Source of the DNA: Symbiodinium natans
Taxonomy: Eukaryota; Sar; Dinophyceae; Suessiales; Symbiodiniaceae
Assembly: GCA_905221605.1 (NCBI GenBank)
Contig: CAJNDS010002653.1
Coordinates: 169,840-213,339, forward strand
Length of the DNA: 43,500 nucleotides
Reading direction: 5' to 3'
Position numbers and translations under genes: made by a program. Positions 9,606-20,255 of the stretch are shown piece by piece (the first letter of the stretch is position 1; each line of letters begins with the position of its first letter). Below the pieces are notes generated by a model, which saw nothing but the letters and a program-made list of their open reading frames with translations, was not told the origin of the DNA and searched no databases.

Positions 9606-10832
9606 TTCCAAAAACAAACTACTACCCACTAGTTGCCCAGCTTTCACTGCGCGTGAAGATCCCCCCCTCCATTCATGCCACAGCCCATACTCTTCCGTCC
9701 CTCAATGTAGTTAAACTCTTTTCCGGGAGCAAGAGCGCGCCTCTCGGAACCAAGAGTGGGCCCCTGGTAGATATCCCACATAGCAGACCAATTGACTGCT
9801 CATTGTCCTCGCCTCCCGCGAGGACAATTTTCCTCGAGCTTCGATGAAGAGGTGTCGCTGCCTGTGACAAGGCACGTGCCTGCGCAACTGCACTCCAGGT
9901 CACGAGCTACGGCAACCAAGTTCTGCCTTGCTGTTGACACAAGAGGAACGACGTGAAAGCACTGAGCCATGCACGACCCCACTCACGGAGTGTCGTTGTC
10001 GCCAGCAGCTGGGGACTTTGCCGTCTGGGGCAGGCACGCACGTCGGCCTCTGCTACGAACATGTCTGTCAATGTCCAGCTTTGAGGTGTACTTGGTCCCC
10101 AGGTGTGCTCACCCGGGGTGCTATAGGTGTACAGCTGCCGATGCGTTTTCGTTGGGTTTGGCTCTGTGTTTGGGTTTACCTGGGACCCTTTACCTACGGG
10201 GTCCTAGTACGTACCCCCCATTGAGTAGGCATAACCCTTGAAGCTGCAGGCAAAAAGGGTCCCAGGTGAGGTTTAGGGTTTGGGGCTGGGGTTTAGGGAT
10301 ATGATGTGGCTTTCGGTCGGAGCTGTGCCAGGGGGCCCTGAGAAGCTCGATAAACTGATAGATCTCGCGCTGGAGCAGCTCGACGTGGCAAGCACTTGCC
10401 AAGCAAGCAGTTGGCAAGCCCTGGAGAGCCAGTGCTAGGCCTCGCTGGCCATTTCTGGCTCGGGCGTGGCGCCCACGTAGCATTTCTTTGCAGGCGGAGA
10501 AAATGGGAGTTTGCAAAGCGGCATGGCAGACATTCCAGCAGCTGAGGCGCTGGCCGGAAGACCTCGTTGCAGCTACTGGGTGCCCGCCCTAAGGCGACCC
10601 ACGCCTGTGCGAGACGCCTTACGTCAACCACCCAGTAGCTACATGTCAGGGCTTCGCTTCGACATATGGCGCCACCCCCTGGCCCACTTGTGGAACTGAA
10701 GCCATGGATAGGGCGGCTACGCCGTCTTGAATAGGCACGAGTGGCACGTCCGCTAGCTGCGACATGGAATGGACGTTCGAACCAACAACATTGCAGTTTC
10801 AACGTGCCCACCCCTATCCCCACTGCCGGACG
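9606..10832. other. No confident gene; dispersed-repeat fragment and an inverted repeat
   Basis: A minus-strand frame around 10300-10540 looks mildly coding-like (for example ELLQREIYQFIELL) but matches no family I know. Bases 10505-10580 resemble 21555-21610 (ACATTCCAGCAGCTGAGG against GCATTCCAGCTGCTGAGG), so part of it is a dispersed repeat. Short degenerate TTTAGGG strings sit at 10268-10300. Confidence 0.4.
10178..10267. repeat. 14-bp perfect inverted repeat with 62-base loop
   Basis: ACCTGGGACCCTTT at 10178-10191 is matched by its exact reverse complement at 10254-10267. The right arm runs directly into a degenerate TTTAGGG string. No transposase or other gene lies inside. Confidence 0.85.
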
Positions 10833-13800
10833 CTTGTAACATCTGTTTCAAACTTGTTGAGTTTACGGCGCACACGTGGCACGCGCACGCGGGCTAATTG
10901 CGAGAAAAAGCTTTGAGCGACTTCCAGTCCTTGGATAACACCTGCTTGCCTTGTGTCCGCTGCGCCTCTGCCTTGACTTGGAAAAAAACTGTCAGGCCAA
11001 TATTGCACAATTGCTGCATCTGTAAGGCACGCCAGGGATGAAGACGAGGGTTCCAATGCGGACTGCGCCATCCAGCAGCCTGAAGCACTTGTGGAGCGAG
11101 TCTGAAGCCTGGAAACTGGGCGCCTTGTAACATCTGTTTCGAACTTGTCGAGTTTACGTCGCACGCGTGCCACGCACACGTGGGCTCATTGCGAGAGAAA
11201 GCTTTGAGCGACTTCCAGTCCTTGGAGAACACCTGCCTATGTCAGGAGTGTGACTATGCACACGAGGAAGAAGTTGCCCTGTGTCCGCTGCGCCTCTGCC
11301 CTGACTTGGAAAAAAACTGTCAGGCCAATATTGCACAATTGCTGCATCTGTAGGGCACACCAGGGATGAAGACGAGGGGTCCAATGCGGACTGCGCCATC
11401 CAGCAGCCTGAAGCACTTGTGGAGCGAGTCTTCAGCTGCTCCGGCCGGAGACTGCTCAGAATTCGCAACCACTCAGACAAAGCATGGAAAACTTTGCAGG
11501 AGGCCTGCCATCGTACTCGGCACGGTCTGCAGTGATCGGTGGCTGTGTGCAAGGTCAAGAGTGCCTTTGTCAACTCATGTAATTAGCTAGCCGTTAGCCA
11601 ATTACAGCAGGATTGTTGAGCTTGCCTTGACCTGAAAATCGCTTTCTGAGGCTTGCAGTGCAAGCCTGGAGGCGGAACACGTGTAACATCTGTTTCGAAC
11701 TTGTCGAGTTTACGTCGCACGCGCGGCACGCACACGTGGGCTAATTGCGAGAGAAAGCTTTGAGCGACTTCCAGTCCTTGGAGAACACCTGCCTATGTCA
11801 GGAGTGTGACTATGCACACGAGGAAGAAGTTGCCCTGTGTCCGCTGCGCCTCTGCCCTGACTTGGCAAAAAACTGTCAGGCCAATATTGCACAATTGCTG
11901 CATCTGTAGGGCACACCAGGGATGAAGACGAGGGTTCCAATGTGGACTGCGCATCCAGCAGCCTGAAGCACTTGTGGAGCGAGTCTTCAGCTGCTCCGGC
12001 CGGAGACTACTCAGAATTCGCAACCACTCAGACACAGCATGGAAAACTTTGCAGGAGGCCTGCCATCGTACTCGGCACGGTCTGCAGTGATCGGTGGCTG
12101 TGTGCAAGGTCAAGAGTGGCTTTGTCAACTCATGTAAATAGTTAGCCGTTAGCCAATTATAGCAGGATTGTTGAGCTTGCCTTGACCTGAAAATCGCTTT
12201 CTGAGGCTTGCAGTGCAAGCCTGGAGCGGAACACTTGTAACATCTGTTTCGAACTTGTCGAGTTTACGTCGCACGCGTGGCACGCGCACGCGGGCTAATT
12301 GCGAGAGAAAGCTTTGAGCGACTTCCAGTCCTTGGAGAACACCTGTGGACTGCGCATCCAGCAGCCTGAAGCACGTGTGGAGCGAGTCTTCAGCTGCTCC
12401 GGCCGGAGACTGCTCAGAATTCGCAACCACTTAGGAGGCCTGCCATCGTACTCGGCACGGTCTGCAGTGATCGGTGGCTGTGTGCAAGGTCAAGAGTGGC
12501 TTTGTCAACTCATGTAATTAGCTAGCCGTTAGCCAATTACAGCAGGATTGTTGAGCTTGCCTTGACCTGAAAATCGCTTTCTGAGGCTTGCAGTGCAAGC
12601 CTGGAGGCGGAACACGTGTAACATCTGTTTCGAACTTGTCGAGTTTACGTCGCACGCGCGGCACGCACACGTGGGCTAATTGCGAGAGAAAGCTTTGAGC
12701 GACTTCCAGTCCTTGGAGAACACCTGCCTATTTCAGGAGTGTGACTATGCACACGAGGAAGAAGTTGCCCTGTGTCCGCTGCACCTCTGCCCTGACTTGG
12801 AAAAAAACTGTCAGGCCAATATTGCACAATTGCTGCATCTGTAGGGCACACCAGGGATGAAGACGAGGGTTCCAATGTGGACTGCGCATCCAGCAGCCTG
12901 AAGCACTTGTGGAGCGAGTCTTCAGCTGCTCCGGCCGGAGACTGCTCAGAATTCGCAACCACTCAGACAAAGCATGGAAAACTTTGCAGGAGGCCTGCCA
13001 TCGTACTCGGCACGGTCTGCAGTGATCGGTGGCTGTGTGCAAGGTCAAGAGTGGCTTTGTCAACTCATGTAAATAGTTAGCCGTTAGCCAATTATAGCAG
13101 GATTGTTGAGCTTGCCTTGACCTGAAAATCGCTTTCTGAGGCTTGCAGTGCAAGCCTGGAAACTGGGCGCCTTGTAACATCTGTTTCGAACTTGTCGAGT
13201 TTACGTCGCACGCGTGCCACGCACACGTGGGCTCATTGCGAGAGAAAGCTTTGAGCGACTTCCAGTCCTTGGAGAACACCTGCCTATGTCAGGAGTGTGA
13301 CTATGCACACGAGGAAGAAGTTGCCCTGTGTCCGCTGCGCCTCTGCCCTGACTTGGAAAAAAACTGTCAGGCCAATATTGCACAATTGCTGCATCTGTAG
13401 GGCACACCAGGGATGAAGACGAGGGGTCCAATGCGGACTGCGCCATCCAGCAGCCTGAAGCACTTGTGGAGCGAGTCTTCAGCTGCTCCGGCCGGAGACT
13501 GCTCAGAATTCGCAACCACTCAGACAAAGCATGGAAAACTTTGCAGGAGGCCTGCCATCGTACTCGGCACGGTCTGCAGTGATCGGTGGCTGTGTGCAAG
13601 GTCAAGAGTGCCTTTGTCAACTCATGTAATTAGCTAGCCGTTAGCCAATTACAGCAGGATTGTTGAGCTTGCCTTGACCTGAAAATCGCTTTCTGAGGCT
13701 TGCAGTGCAAGCCTGGAAGCGGAACGCTTGTAACATCTGTTTCGAACTTGTCGAGTTTACGTCGCACGCGTGCCACGCACACGTGGGCTTTGAGCGACTT

Positions 13801-14040
13801 CCAGTCCTTGGAGTGCGACCATGCACACAAGGAAGAAGTTGCCCTGTGTCCGTTGCGCCTCTGCCCTGACTTGGAAACAAACTGTCAGGCCAATATTGCA
13901 CAATTGCTGCATCTGTAGGGCACACCAGGGATGAAGACGAGGGTTCCAGTGCGGACTGCGCATCCAGCAGCCTGAAGACCTCAACCAGTAACACTTCCAA
14001 GCATGGATAGTAATCAAGGACATTGGCCAGAAAACAACCC
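10833..14040 (+). repeat. Tandem array with ~556-bp unit (seven copies, two internally deleted)
   Basis: Units begin at the (C/G)TTGTAACATCTGTTTCGAAC block: 10833, 11124, 11680, 12234, 12615, 13171 and 13727. Steps are 291, 556, 554, 381, 556 and 556 bases, so full units are about 556 bp and the first and fourth carry deletions. Each full unit has a GCTTGCAGTGCAAGC inverted repeat (for example 11651-11665) and a CTCCGGCCGGAG palindrome (for example 11439-11450) next to an EcoRI-like GAATTC. Short open frames such as CQECDYAHEEEVALCPLRLC recur in each unit and in a diverged form at 22014-22060. Whether the unit derives from a gene is unknown. Divergence between copies is low. Confidence 0.93.
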
Positions 14041-14762
14041 GAAAACCTCATTGGGTTAAGGGTTTGTCAACTCATGTTATTAGTTAGCCAATTAGCAGGA
14101 TTGTTGAGCTTGGTGCGACTATGCAAGGGAGAGGTTGCCCTATATTTGCCATCGTACTCGATCCTGAGTGGCTTATCTGGCTGATCTGTAAAGCTCAAGA
14201 GTGGCGATGTCGACACATGTCACGTCATTAGTTAGTCGGCAAGATTGTTGAACTTGGCTTCATCTGAAAATCGCCTCCGTAGGCCCGACACCCGTTGCAG
14301 GGTGTTGGCGAGGCACTGCAGCAGGCGAGCGGACTCGGCAGCAGGGGTGTCACGGTACGAGCTGCCAGAAGCCCGCCCAAGACTCGCCATGTTTCGACGG
14401 CGGTGGGACCCCAGCCGCCACTACAGCGCAATGCTTTTCAGTTTGCAGGCGGGTGCGCTTCTGTGCTTCATAGGCTTCGACAGCCTGGGAGGACTGGGCC
14501 GCCAATATTGAGCTGCTCCGGCCGGAGACTGCTCAGAAGTCGCAACTCTCCACTCAGACAAAGCATGGAAACCTTTGCAGGAGGCCTGCCATCGTACTCG
14601 GCACGGTTTGCAGTGATCGGTGGCTGTGTGCAAGGTCAAGAGTGCCTTTGTCAACATGTAAATAGTTAGCCGTTAGCCAAGTATAGCAGGATTGTTGAGC
14701 TTGCCTTGACCTGAAAATCGCTTTCTGAGGCTTGCAGTGCAAGCCTGGAAGCGGAACGCTTG
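14041..14762 (+). repeat. Array-flanking duplicated segment, first copy (uninterrupted)
   Basis: This segment, from about 14023 to 14690, is nearly identical to 17122-17790. Small differences include GTTAGTCGG against GTCGG near 14235 and CACCCG against CACCG near 14290. It contains the empty-site version of the sequence interrupted by the 2.1-kb insertion in the second copy. Its open frames (14245-14511 and 14295-14669) are mirrored in the second copy but match no known protein. Confidence 0.88.
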
Positions 14763-15010
14763 TACTTCCAGTCCTTGGAGAACACCTGCCTATCCCTGGA
14801 GTGCGACCATGCACACAAGGAAGAAGTTGCCCTGTGTCCGTTGCGCCTCTGCCCTGACTTGGAAACAAACTGTCAGGCCAATATTGCACAATTGCTGCAT
14901 CTGTAGGGCACACCAGGGATGAAGACGAGGGTTCCAGTGCGGACTGCGCATCCAGCAGCCTGAAGACCTCAACCAGTAACACTTCCAAGCATGGATAGTA
15001 ATCAAGGACA
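14763..15010 (+). repeat. Second array copy, left part, up to the insertion point
   Basis: From ACTTCCAGTCCTTGGAG to ATCAAGGACA this repeats 13797-14022 with one extra segment (AACACCTGCCTATCCCTGGAG). It ends exactly where the satellite-rich insertion begins. Confidence 0.88.
15001..15010 (+). repeat. Target-site duplication, left copy (ATCAAGGACA)
   Basis: Matches 17112-17121 exactly, and the single copy at 14013-14022 in the uninterrupted paralogue. Confidence 0.85.
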
Positions 15011-15057
15011 GAGTGGACGAAAACAGCGACCCCGAATATTGTAGGTGGTGCCCGTCC

Positions 15058-15431
15058 GGGTATGCGCCGGGTGCCCGGGTATGCGCCGGGTATGCGCCGG
15101 GTATGCGCCGGGTGCCCGGGTATGCGCCGGGTATGCGCCGGGTATGCGCCGGGTGCCCGGGTATGCGCCGGGTATGCCCGGGTATGCGCTGGGTGCCCGG
15201 GTATGCGCCGGGTATGCGCCGGGTATGCGCCGGGTGCCCGGGTATGCGCCGGGTATGCGCCAGGTGCCCGGGTATGCGCCGGGTGCCCGGGTATGCGCTG
15301 GGTATGCGCCGGGTGCCCGGGTATGCGCCGGGTATGCGCCGGGTATGCGCCGGGTATGCGCCGGGTGCCCGGGCATGCGCCGGGTGCCCGGGTATGCGCT
15401 GGGTATGCGCCGGGTGCCCGGGTATGCGCCA
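15058..15431. repeat. GGGTATGCGCC / GGGTGCCC minisatellite
   Basis: 11-bp GGGTATGCGCC units are interspersed with shorter GGGTGCCC units, about 374 bp in all. All six frames stay open (HTRRIPG, GMRRVCA and similar), which only reflects the repeat. Every GGGTGCCCGGG contains a CCCGGG palindrome. Confidence 0.95.
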
Positions 15432-15604
15432 AGTATGGCATCCTTTTCGTGGCAAAGGTCGCTGGGAGTCTGCAGATGGTCAAAACTCGTGCGTGAGGGT
15501 ATCCAGGGTTCTTGCTAAGTCTACATTGCTGTAAACCTATGGTCGAGGAATTATTTTAATTGTTTTTTGCCTTTCAACTTTTTTTTTTTGGGGGGGCCTC
15601 CCTA

Positions 15605-16100
15605 TTGCAAGATAGAGGAAATCCAAAGAAAATAGAGGTTTTCCTGTTCAAATCCAAAGAAAATAGAGGTTTTCCTATTAAAATCCAAAGAGAAGAGGTT
15701 TTCCTATTAACATCCAGAGAAAATAGCGGTTTTCCCATCAACATCCGAAAAGAATGGAGGTTTTCCTCTTGAAATCTAAAGAAATAGAGGTTTTCCGCAT
15801 AGAGTACAAAGGAAATACAGGTTCTATTCTTAACATACAAAGGGAATGCGGGTATTCCTATTCAAATACCAAGGAAACTTAGGGTTTTGTCCGTGAAAGG
15901 TAGGATTTTACCATGTTAAAAGTGAAAGGAGATAGAGGTTATCCATAGAAGGCGGGGAAAGAGGGTTTGCCTATGCAATACACAAGATACTAGAGGTTGT
16001 ACTACCAACAGAAACAGAAAGAGTTTTCCAAACAAAAGGAAAAGAGGTTTAAAATCGAAGGACACATAGGGCTTCTAAACCAGAGAGACGCATAGAGGTT
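15605..16100. repeat. A-type short tandem array (~35-bp unit)
   Basis: Repeated AAATCCAAAGAAAATAGAGG plus TTTTCCTATTA units, well conserved from 15613 to 15790 and increasingly degenerate to about 16100. The orientation matches the repeats at 9455-9605 and is opposite to 7960-8345. Confidence 0.88.
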
Positions 16101-16164
16101 TGCTGTAGACGTTTTCTTACGTAACAAATATAGGGTTTACTTGGACTTGCACGAACGAACGGCA

Positions 16165-16640
16165 TGTATGTATATGCTTTGAAGACAGCTTGCGCGGCTT
16201 TTAACAAAGGAGGGGATTGGGAGGGAGCGCAGCCCCCCCCCCCCCATTTGCAAAACACGATTCTCGCATGATGGGTTTTCAAAATGTATGAATAAAGCGG
16301 GGAGGTTGGGTGGGGGGGGGGGGGCGAGGCCCCCAAATTTGCAAACACGATTCTGGCATGATGGATTTGCAACATTTTAATGTATGCATATGGCATATGC
16401 TTTGAAGCAAGCTTGCTTGGCTCAAAAAAAACGGGGGGGTTGGGGGGGGGGGGAGCCCCCCCATTTGCAAACACGATGCTCGCATGATGGGTTGCCGAAA
16501 ATGTATGCATATGCGTTGAAGCAAGCTTGCGCGGCTAAAAATAAAGCGGGGGTTGGGGAGCCCCCCCCCCCCCCCCCTCCCCCCGCATTTTGCAAACACG
16601 ACTTTCGCATGATGGATTTCCAACAATGTATGCACATGCT
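16165..16640. repeat. G-type minisatellite array, second locus
   Basis: Four copies of the unit seen at 8370-9235, with GCTTGCGCGGCT, a G-run, a C-run, ATTTGCAAACACGA and TCTCGCATGATGGGTTT. A GTATGCATATG extension is specific to this locus. Copies within each locus resemble each other more than copies between loci, which suggests local homogenisation. Confidence 0.9.
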
Positions 16641-16650
16641 TTGAAACAAA

Positions 16651-17080
16651 CTCGTGCGTACTCGTGCGTAATCGTGCGTACTCGTGCGTACTCGTGCGTA
16701 GTCGGGGGTACTCGGGCGTACTCGAGCGTACTCGGGCGTACTCGGGCGTACTCGGCGTACTCGGGCGTACTCGGGCGTACTCGGGCGTACTCGGGCGTAC
16801 TCGTGCGTACTCGTGCGTACTCGTGCGTACTCGTGCGTACTCGTGCGTACTCGGGCGTACTCGTGCGTACTCGTGCGTACTCGGGCGTACTCGTGCGTAC
16901 TCGGGCGTACTCGTGCGTACTCGTGCGTACTCGTGCGTACTCGGGCGTACTCGGGCGTACTCGGGCGTACTCGTGCGTACTCGTGCGTACTCGTGCATAC
17001 TCGGGCGTACTCGTGCGTACTCGGGCGTACTCGTGCGTACTCGGGCGTACTCGTGCGTACTCGGGCGTACTCGTGCGTAC
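16651..17080. repeat. 10-bp CTCG(T/G)GCGTA minisatellite, about 43 units
   Basis: A very regular 10-bp repeat with essentially one variable site (T or G at the fifth base). One 9-bp unit (CTCGGCGTA, at about 16751) shifts the register. Variants A, G or C at other positions are rare and sit at the left end. Frames across it (YARVRTSTHE, RTRAYSCVL) are repeat artefacts. Confidence 0.96.
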
Positions 17081-17111
17081 TCCGACGCGGTCGCCCATCC
17101 CTGCCGCAATG

Positions 17112-17121
17112 ATCAAGGACA
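17112..17121 (+). repeat. Target-site duplication, right copy (ATCAAGGACA)
   Basis: Exact match to 15001-15010. It is followed by TTGGCCAGAAAACAACCC as in the uninterrupted copy at 14023. Confidence 0.85.
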
Positions 17122-17800
17122 TTGGCCAGAAAACAACCCGAAAACCTCATTGGGTTAAGGGTTTGTCAACTCATGTTATTAGTTAGCCAATTAGCAGGAT
17201 TGTTGAGCTTGGTGCGACTATGCAAGGGAGAGGTTGCCCTATATCTGCCATCGTACTCGATCCTGAGTGGCTTATCTGGCTGATCTGTAAAGCTCAAGAG
17301 TGGCGATGTCGACACATGTCACGTCATTAGTCGGCAAGATTGTTGAACTTGGCTTCATCTGAAAATCGCCTCCGTAGGCCCGACACCGTTGCAGGGTGTT
17401 GGCGAGGCACTGCAGCAGGCGAGCGGACTCGGCAGCAGGGGTGTCACGGTACGAGCTGCCAGAAGCCCGCCCAAGACTCGCCATGTTTCGACGGCGGTGG
17501 GACCCCAGCCGCCACTACAGCGCAATGCTTTTCAGTTTGCAGGCGGGTGCGCTTCTGTGCTTCATAGGCTTCGACAGCCTGGGAGGACTGGGCCGCCAAT
17601 ATTGAGCTGCTCCGGCCGGAGACTGCTCAGAATCCGCAACTCTCCACTCAGACAAAGCATGGAAACCTTTGCAGGAGGCCTGCCATCGTACTCGGCACGG
17701 TTTGCAGTGATCGGTGGCTGTGTGCAAGGTCAAGAGTGCCTTTGTCAACATGTAAATAGTTAGCCGTTAGCCAGGTATAGCAGGATTGTTGAGCTTGGCT
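17122..17800 (+). repeat. Second array copy, right part
   Basis: Continues the duplicated segment after the insertion and is nearly identical to 14023-14700. It leaves the duplication at about 17795 and passes into a different tandem repeat. Confidence 0.88.
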
Positions 17801-17824
17801 TCAGAAGCTCGTTCAGCGGTAGCA

Positions 17825-18600
17825 GTGTTGATCTCTCGCTCAGGTGGGGGAAAGCTGCCGCAAGCACACAAACGCCTAAGGATCGCACTGCCCGGCTCTC
17901 TCAATGTGTTTGAGGAAGGCGCCCGATGCCACAGCACACCCCAATCAATCCTTAAAACAGCTCATTTCGCAACCTGAAGAACTGAAAGCTTAGAACTCGA
18001 CGCTGCGCCAACCTGGAGCGGACACTGCAGGTCCGGAAGACTCTGAAGAGTGTTGATCTCTTGCTCAGGTGGGGGAAAGCTGCCGCAGGCACACAAACGC
18101 CTAAGCATGAGACGGTTCACGGCGGCTTAGGCACAAGACTGCTGCCAAACGACATAGCTCACTTTAGCTCACAGGCCCAGCATCAAGCTCTCCGGCCGGA
18201 GACTGCCACTGAACCTGGCTGTTGAAGGTTTGGGAATGGGTCAGGATCGCACTGCCCGTCTCTCTCAATGTGTTTGAGGAAGGCGCCCAATGCCACAGCA
18301 CACCCCAATCAATCCTTAAAACAGCTCATTTCGCAACCTGAAGAACTGAAAGCTTAGAACTCGACGCTGCGCCAACATGGAGCGGACTGCAGGTCCGGAA
18401 GGTGCTGAAGAGTGTTGATCTCTCGCTCAGGTGGGGGAAAGCTGCCGCAGGCACACAAACGCCTAAGCATGAGACGGCTCACGGCGGCTTAGGCACAAGA
18501 CTGCTGCCAAACGACATAGCTCACTTTAAGCTCAACATTACAGGCCCAGCATCAAGCTCGCGACTCAGATCAGCATCCAAAGCTCTGACGAAGAGTCGGG
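17825..18600 (+). repeat. Tandem repeat, ~363-bp unit, two and a half copies
   Basis: Units begin at GTGTTGATCTCTCGCTCAGGTGGGGG: 17825, 18050 and 18413. The first unit is internally deleted (225 bp), the second is full length (363 bp), and the third runs to about 18560. A CTCCGGCCGGAG palindrome shared with the 556-bp array occurs once at about 18189. Confidence 0.88.
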
Positions 18601-20255
18601 CAAGAGCACTGCCACGCATGGAGTGACCGTGAATCTGCCAGGGAGGAACCACTGTGGAGGTCATGAACGGAGAGCTTTTGGAGGGTTGGAGGGACGGAAT
18701 GGGGCATCTTGTCGGAATGAGCAGCTTCGAGCAAGCCGAGCTGGGCAGCCAAAGAAACCTCCGCAAAGAACAAAGGCACACAAATTGCTCACCAGTCCGA
18801 CCTCAGCCGGCTCGCATGCACGGCCACAGCCCGAGGCGAGCCGGATGGCACAAGCACAGAGAGTGGGCCGGGAAATCTGCGTACCAGAGCTAGTTTGGCA
18901 GACGGAAAGGCACAGCTTGCCGGAAAGGGCTGGCGGTCCAGGTTGTGGCCGCAAGTTCACACAGAGGAGCAGCAGTTGTGGAAGTTCGCTGTCCAAAGCT
19001 GGCTGGGGCGAACGACAGATCGAGCTTGCCTGCTGGAGAGGGTTGAGCTTACAGCCCGGGGCATGCTGCCAGCATCCACTCTAACCATATTTCACGCAAG
19101 CTCGACGATCACTTGCCAGTCCTCCCACGGCTGCGACACACACACTCCCGGCGACTGAGGTGCGCCCGTGGCAAAAGCAGGCTGGCGCTGTGCTGCAACA
19201 AGCACGGACCAGAATGCGGGACCCCCGGCCGAGCAGGAGTGCCGATCTAAGCAAGACACCGACAGCTCTGTGGGGAAATCACGAGTTCCTGCAATGCTGC
19301 GCGGTAGTCGCTCACTCATCGCAAGGATCGAACGTGCCTGTGTGGATTGGGTAGAGGATTTGCAACTACGCGCCGTCAGGATGTGTTGTTCTGAAGAACC
19401 GAAAAAGTAGTTGACGATCTGCAATCTTGGCCAGAGGCCCACGGGCGTCTGCTGACGGCTCCGCAGTACACAGCACGCGTGGTCATGAATCTCAGCGCGG
19501 TCATGAGCCTCAGCTCCTGCAGCTGAGATTGACACTACGCAATGCGATGTGTTAAGCAATGCATCCACATGCACCGAATCGACTGACATGATGTCGTCCT
19601 TCCGGAGCATGAGGGAGGGGGGGCGAGGGGACGGTAGGACCTCTGAGAACGCCCCCACCGCACAGCTTCAATGAATTTATTCTTTAGAGGGCGTCTGCGA
19701 GTCTACAAGCACTGTCCGGCTATCGCAAATACCATGGTGGCAAAGGCTGCCGTGCGCAATGCATGAGTCTGAGGCTGGGCGTGAGGGCTTCCAAGCCAAA
19801 ACTGCCTCCACGATGCCTTGCGCAAGGCTGCAATGGGTCGCCTGCGTGTTGCCAGCGATGTCGGAATTTTTGCACGCAGAGGCACTCATACTAAACTTCC
19901 GACTCAAACATACTCAAACAACTCGCTGGCGTTGAGTTTGACTGAGCTCCTGACCGAGACCCGTGCCAACTGCGGATACATACCTCGTCAAGCCGACATG
20001 GGAATGTTGCACAGGTGCTCCAGAAATGCGCGAGCAAACGCAACATGGAGGTCCTGGAGAGGCGCCCTGAATCTTCATTCGGCCCAAGTGAACACTCAGG
20101 ATCGGGCCAACCCTCGAAGTTGCAAGAACCGAAATGCTGTTGTGTTCTTTGGTCTTGGTCTGCTTTGTTTTGCTTTCTTGTTTGTGCTGTGTTGGGTTGT
20201 GTTGGGTTGTCCTGTGTTGGTCACGTGATGGGCTGCGCTGTCTTGCTTTACTCTT
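18601..20255. other. No recognisable gene
   Basis: The longest frame is a 188-codon minus-strand one (19092-19658) without a recognisable motif. Other open frames are shorter and overlap on both strands. No repeat longer than a few tens of bases is obvious. Confidence 0.4.

Larger units (their letters stand above)
15011..17111. mobile_element. 2.1-kb satellite-only insertion with 10-bp target duplication
   Basis: The paralogue at 13797-14700 reads ...TAGTAATCAAGGACATTGGCCAG... without interruption. Here the left part stops at ATCAAGGACA (15001-15010) and the sequence resumes with ATCAAGGACATTGGCCAG at 17112. The inserted DNA therefore has a duplicated 10-bp target. It contains, in order, a GGGTATGCGCC array, an A-type array, a G-type array and a CTCGKGCGTA array. 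I see no transposase, RT, clear terminal inverted repeat or poly(A) tail. The mechanism is unknown: a non-autonomous element or a repaired double-strand break filled with satellite DNA. Confidence 0.78.

Noticed and set aside
14554-15483. 309-codon minus-strand frame
   Set aside because: Most of it is the GGGTATGCGCC minisatellite, open in all six frames.
16279-17109. 276-codon minus-strand frame
   Set aside because: Made by the decamer and G-type arrays.
19092-19658. 188-codon minus-strand frame
   Set aside because: No recognisable motif, composition unconvincing and competing frames on the other strand; not reported as a gene.
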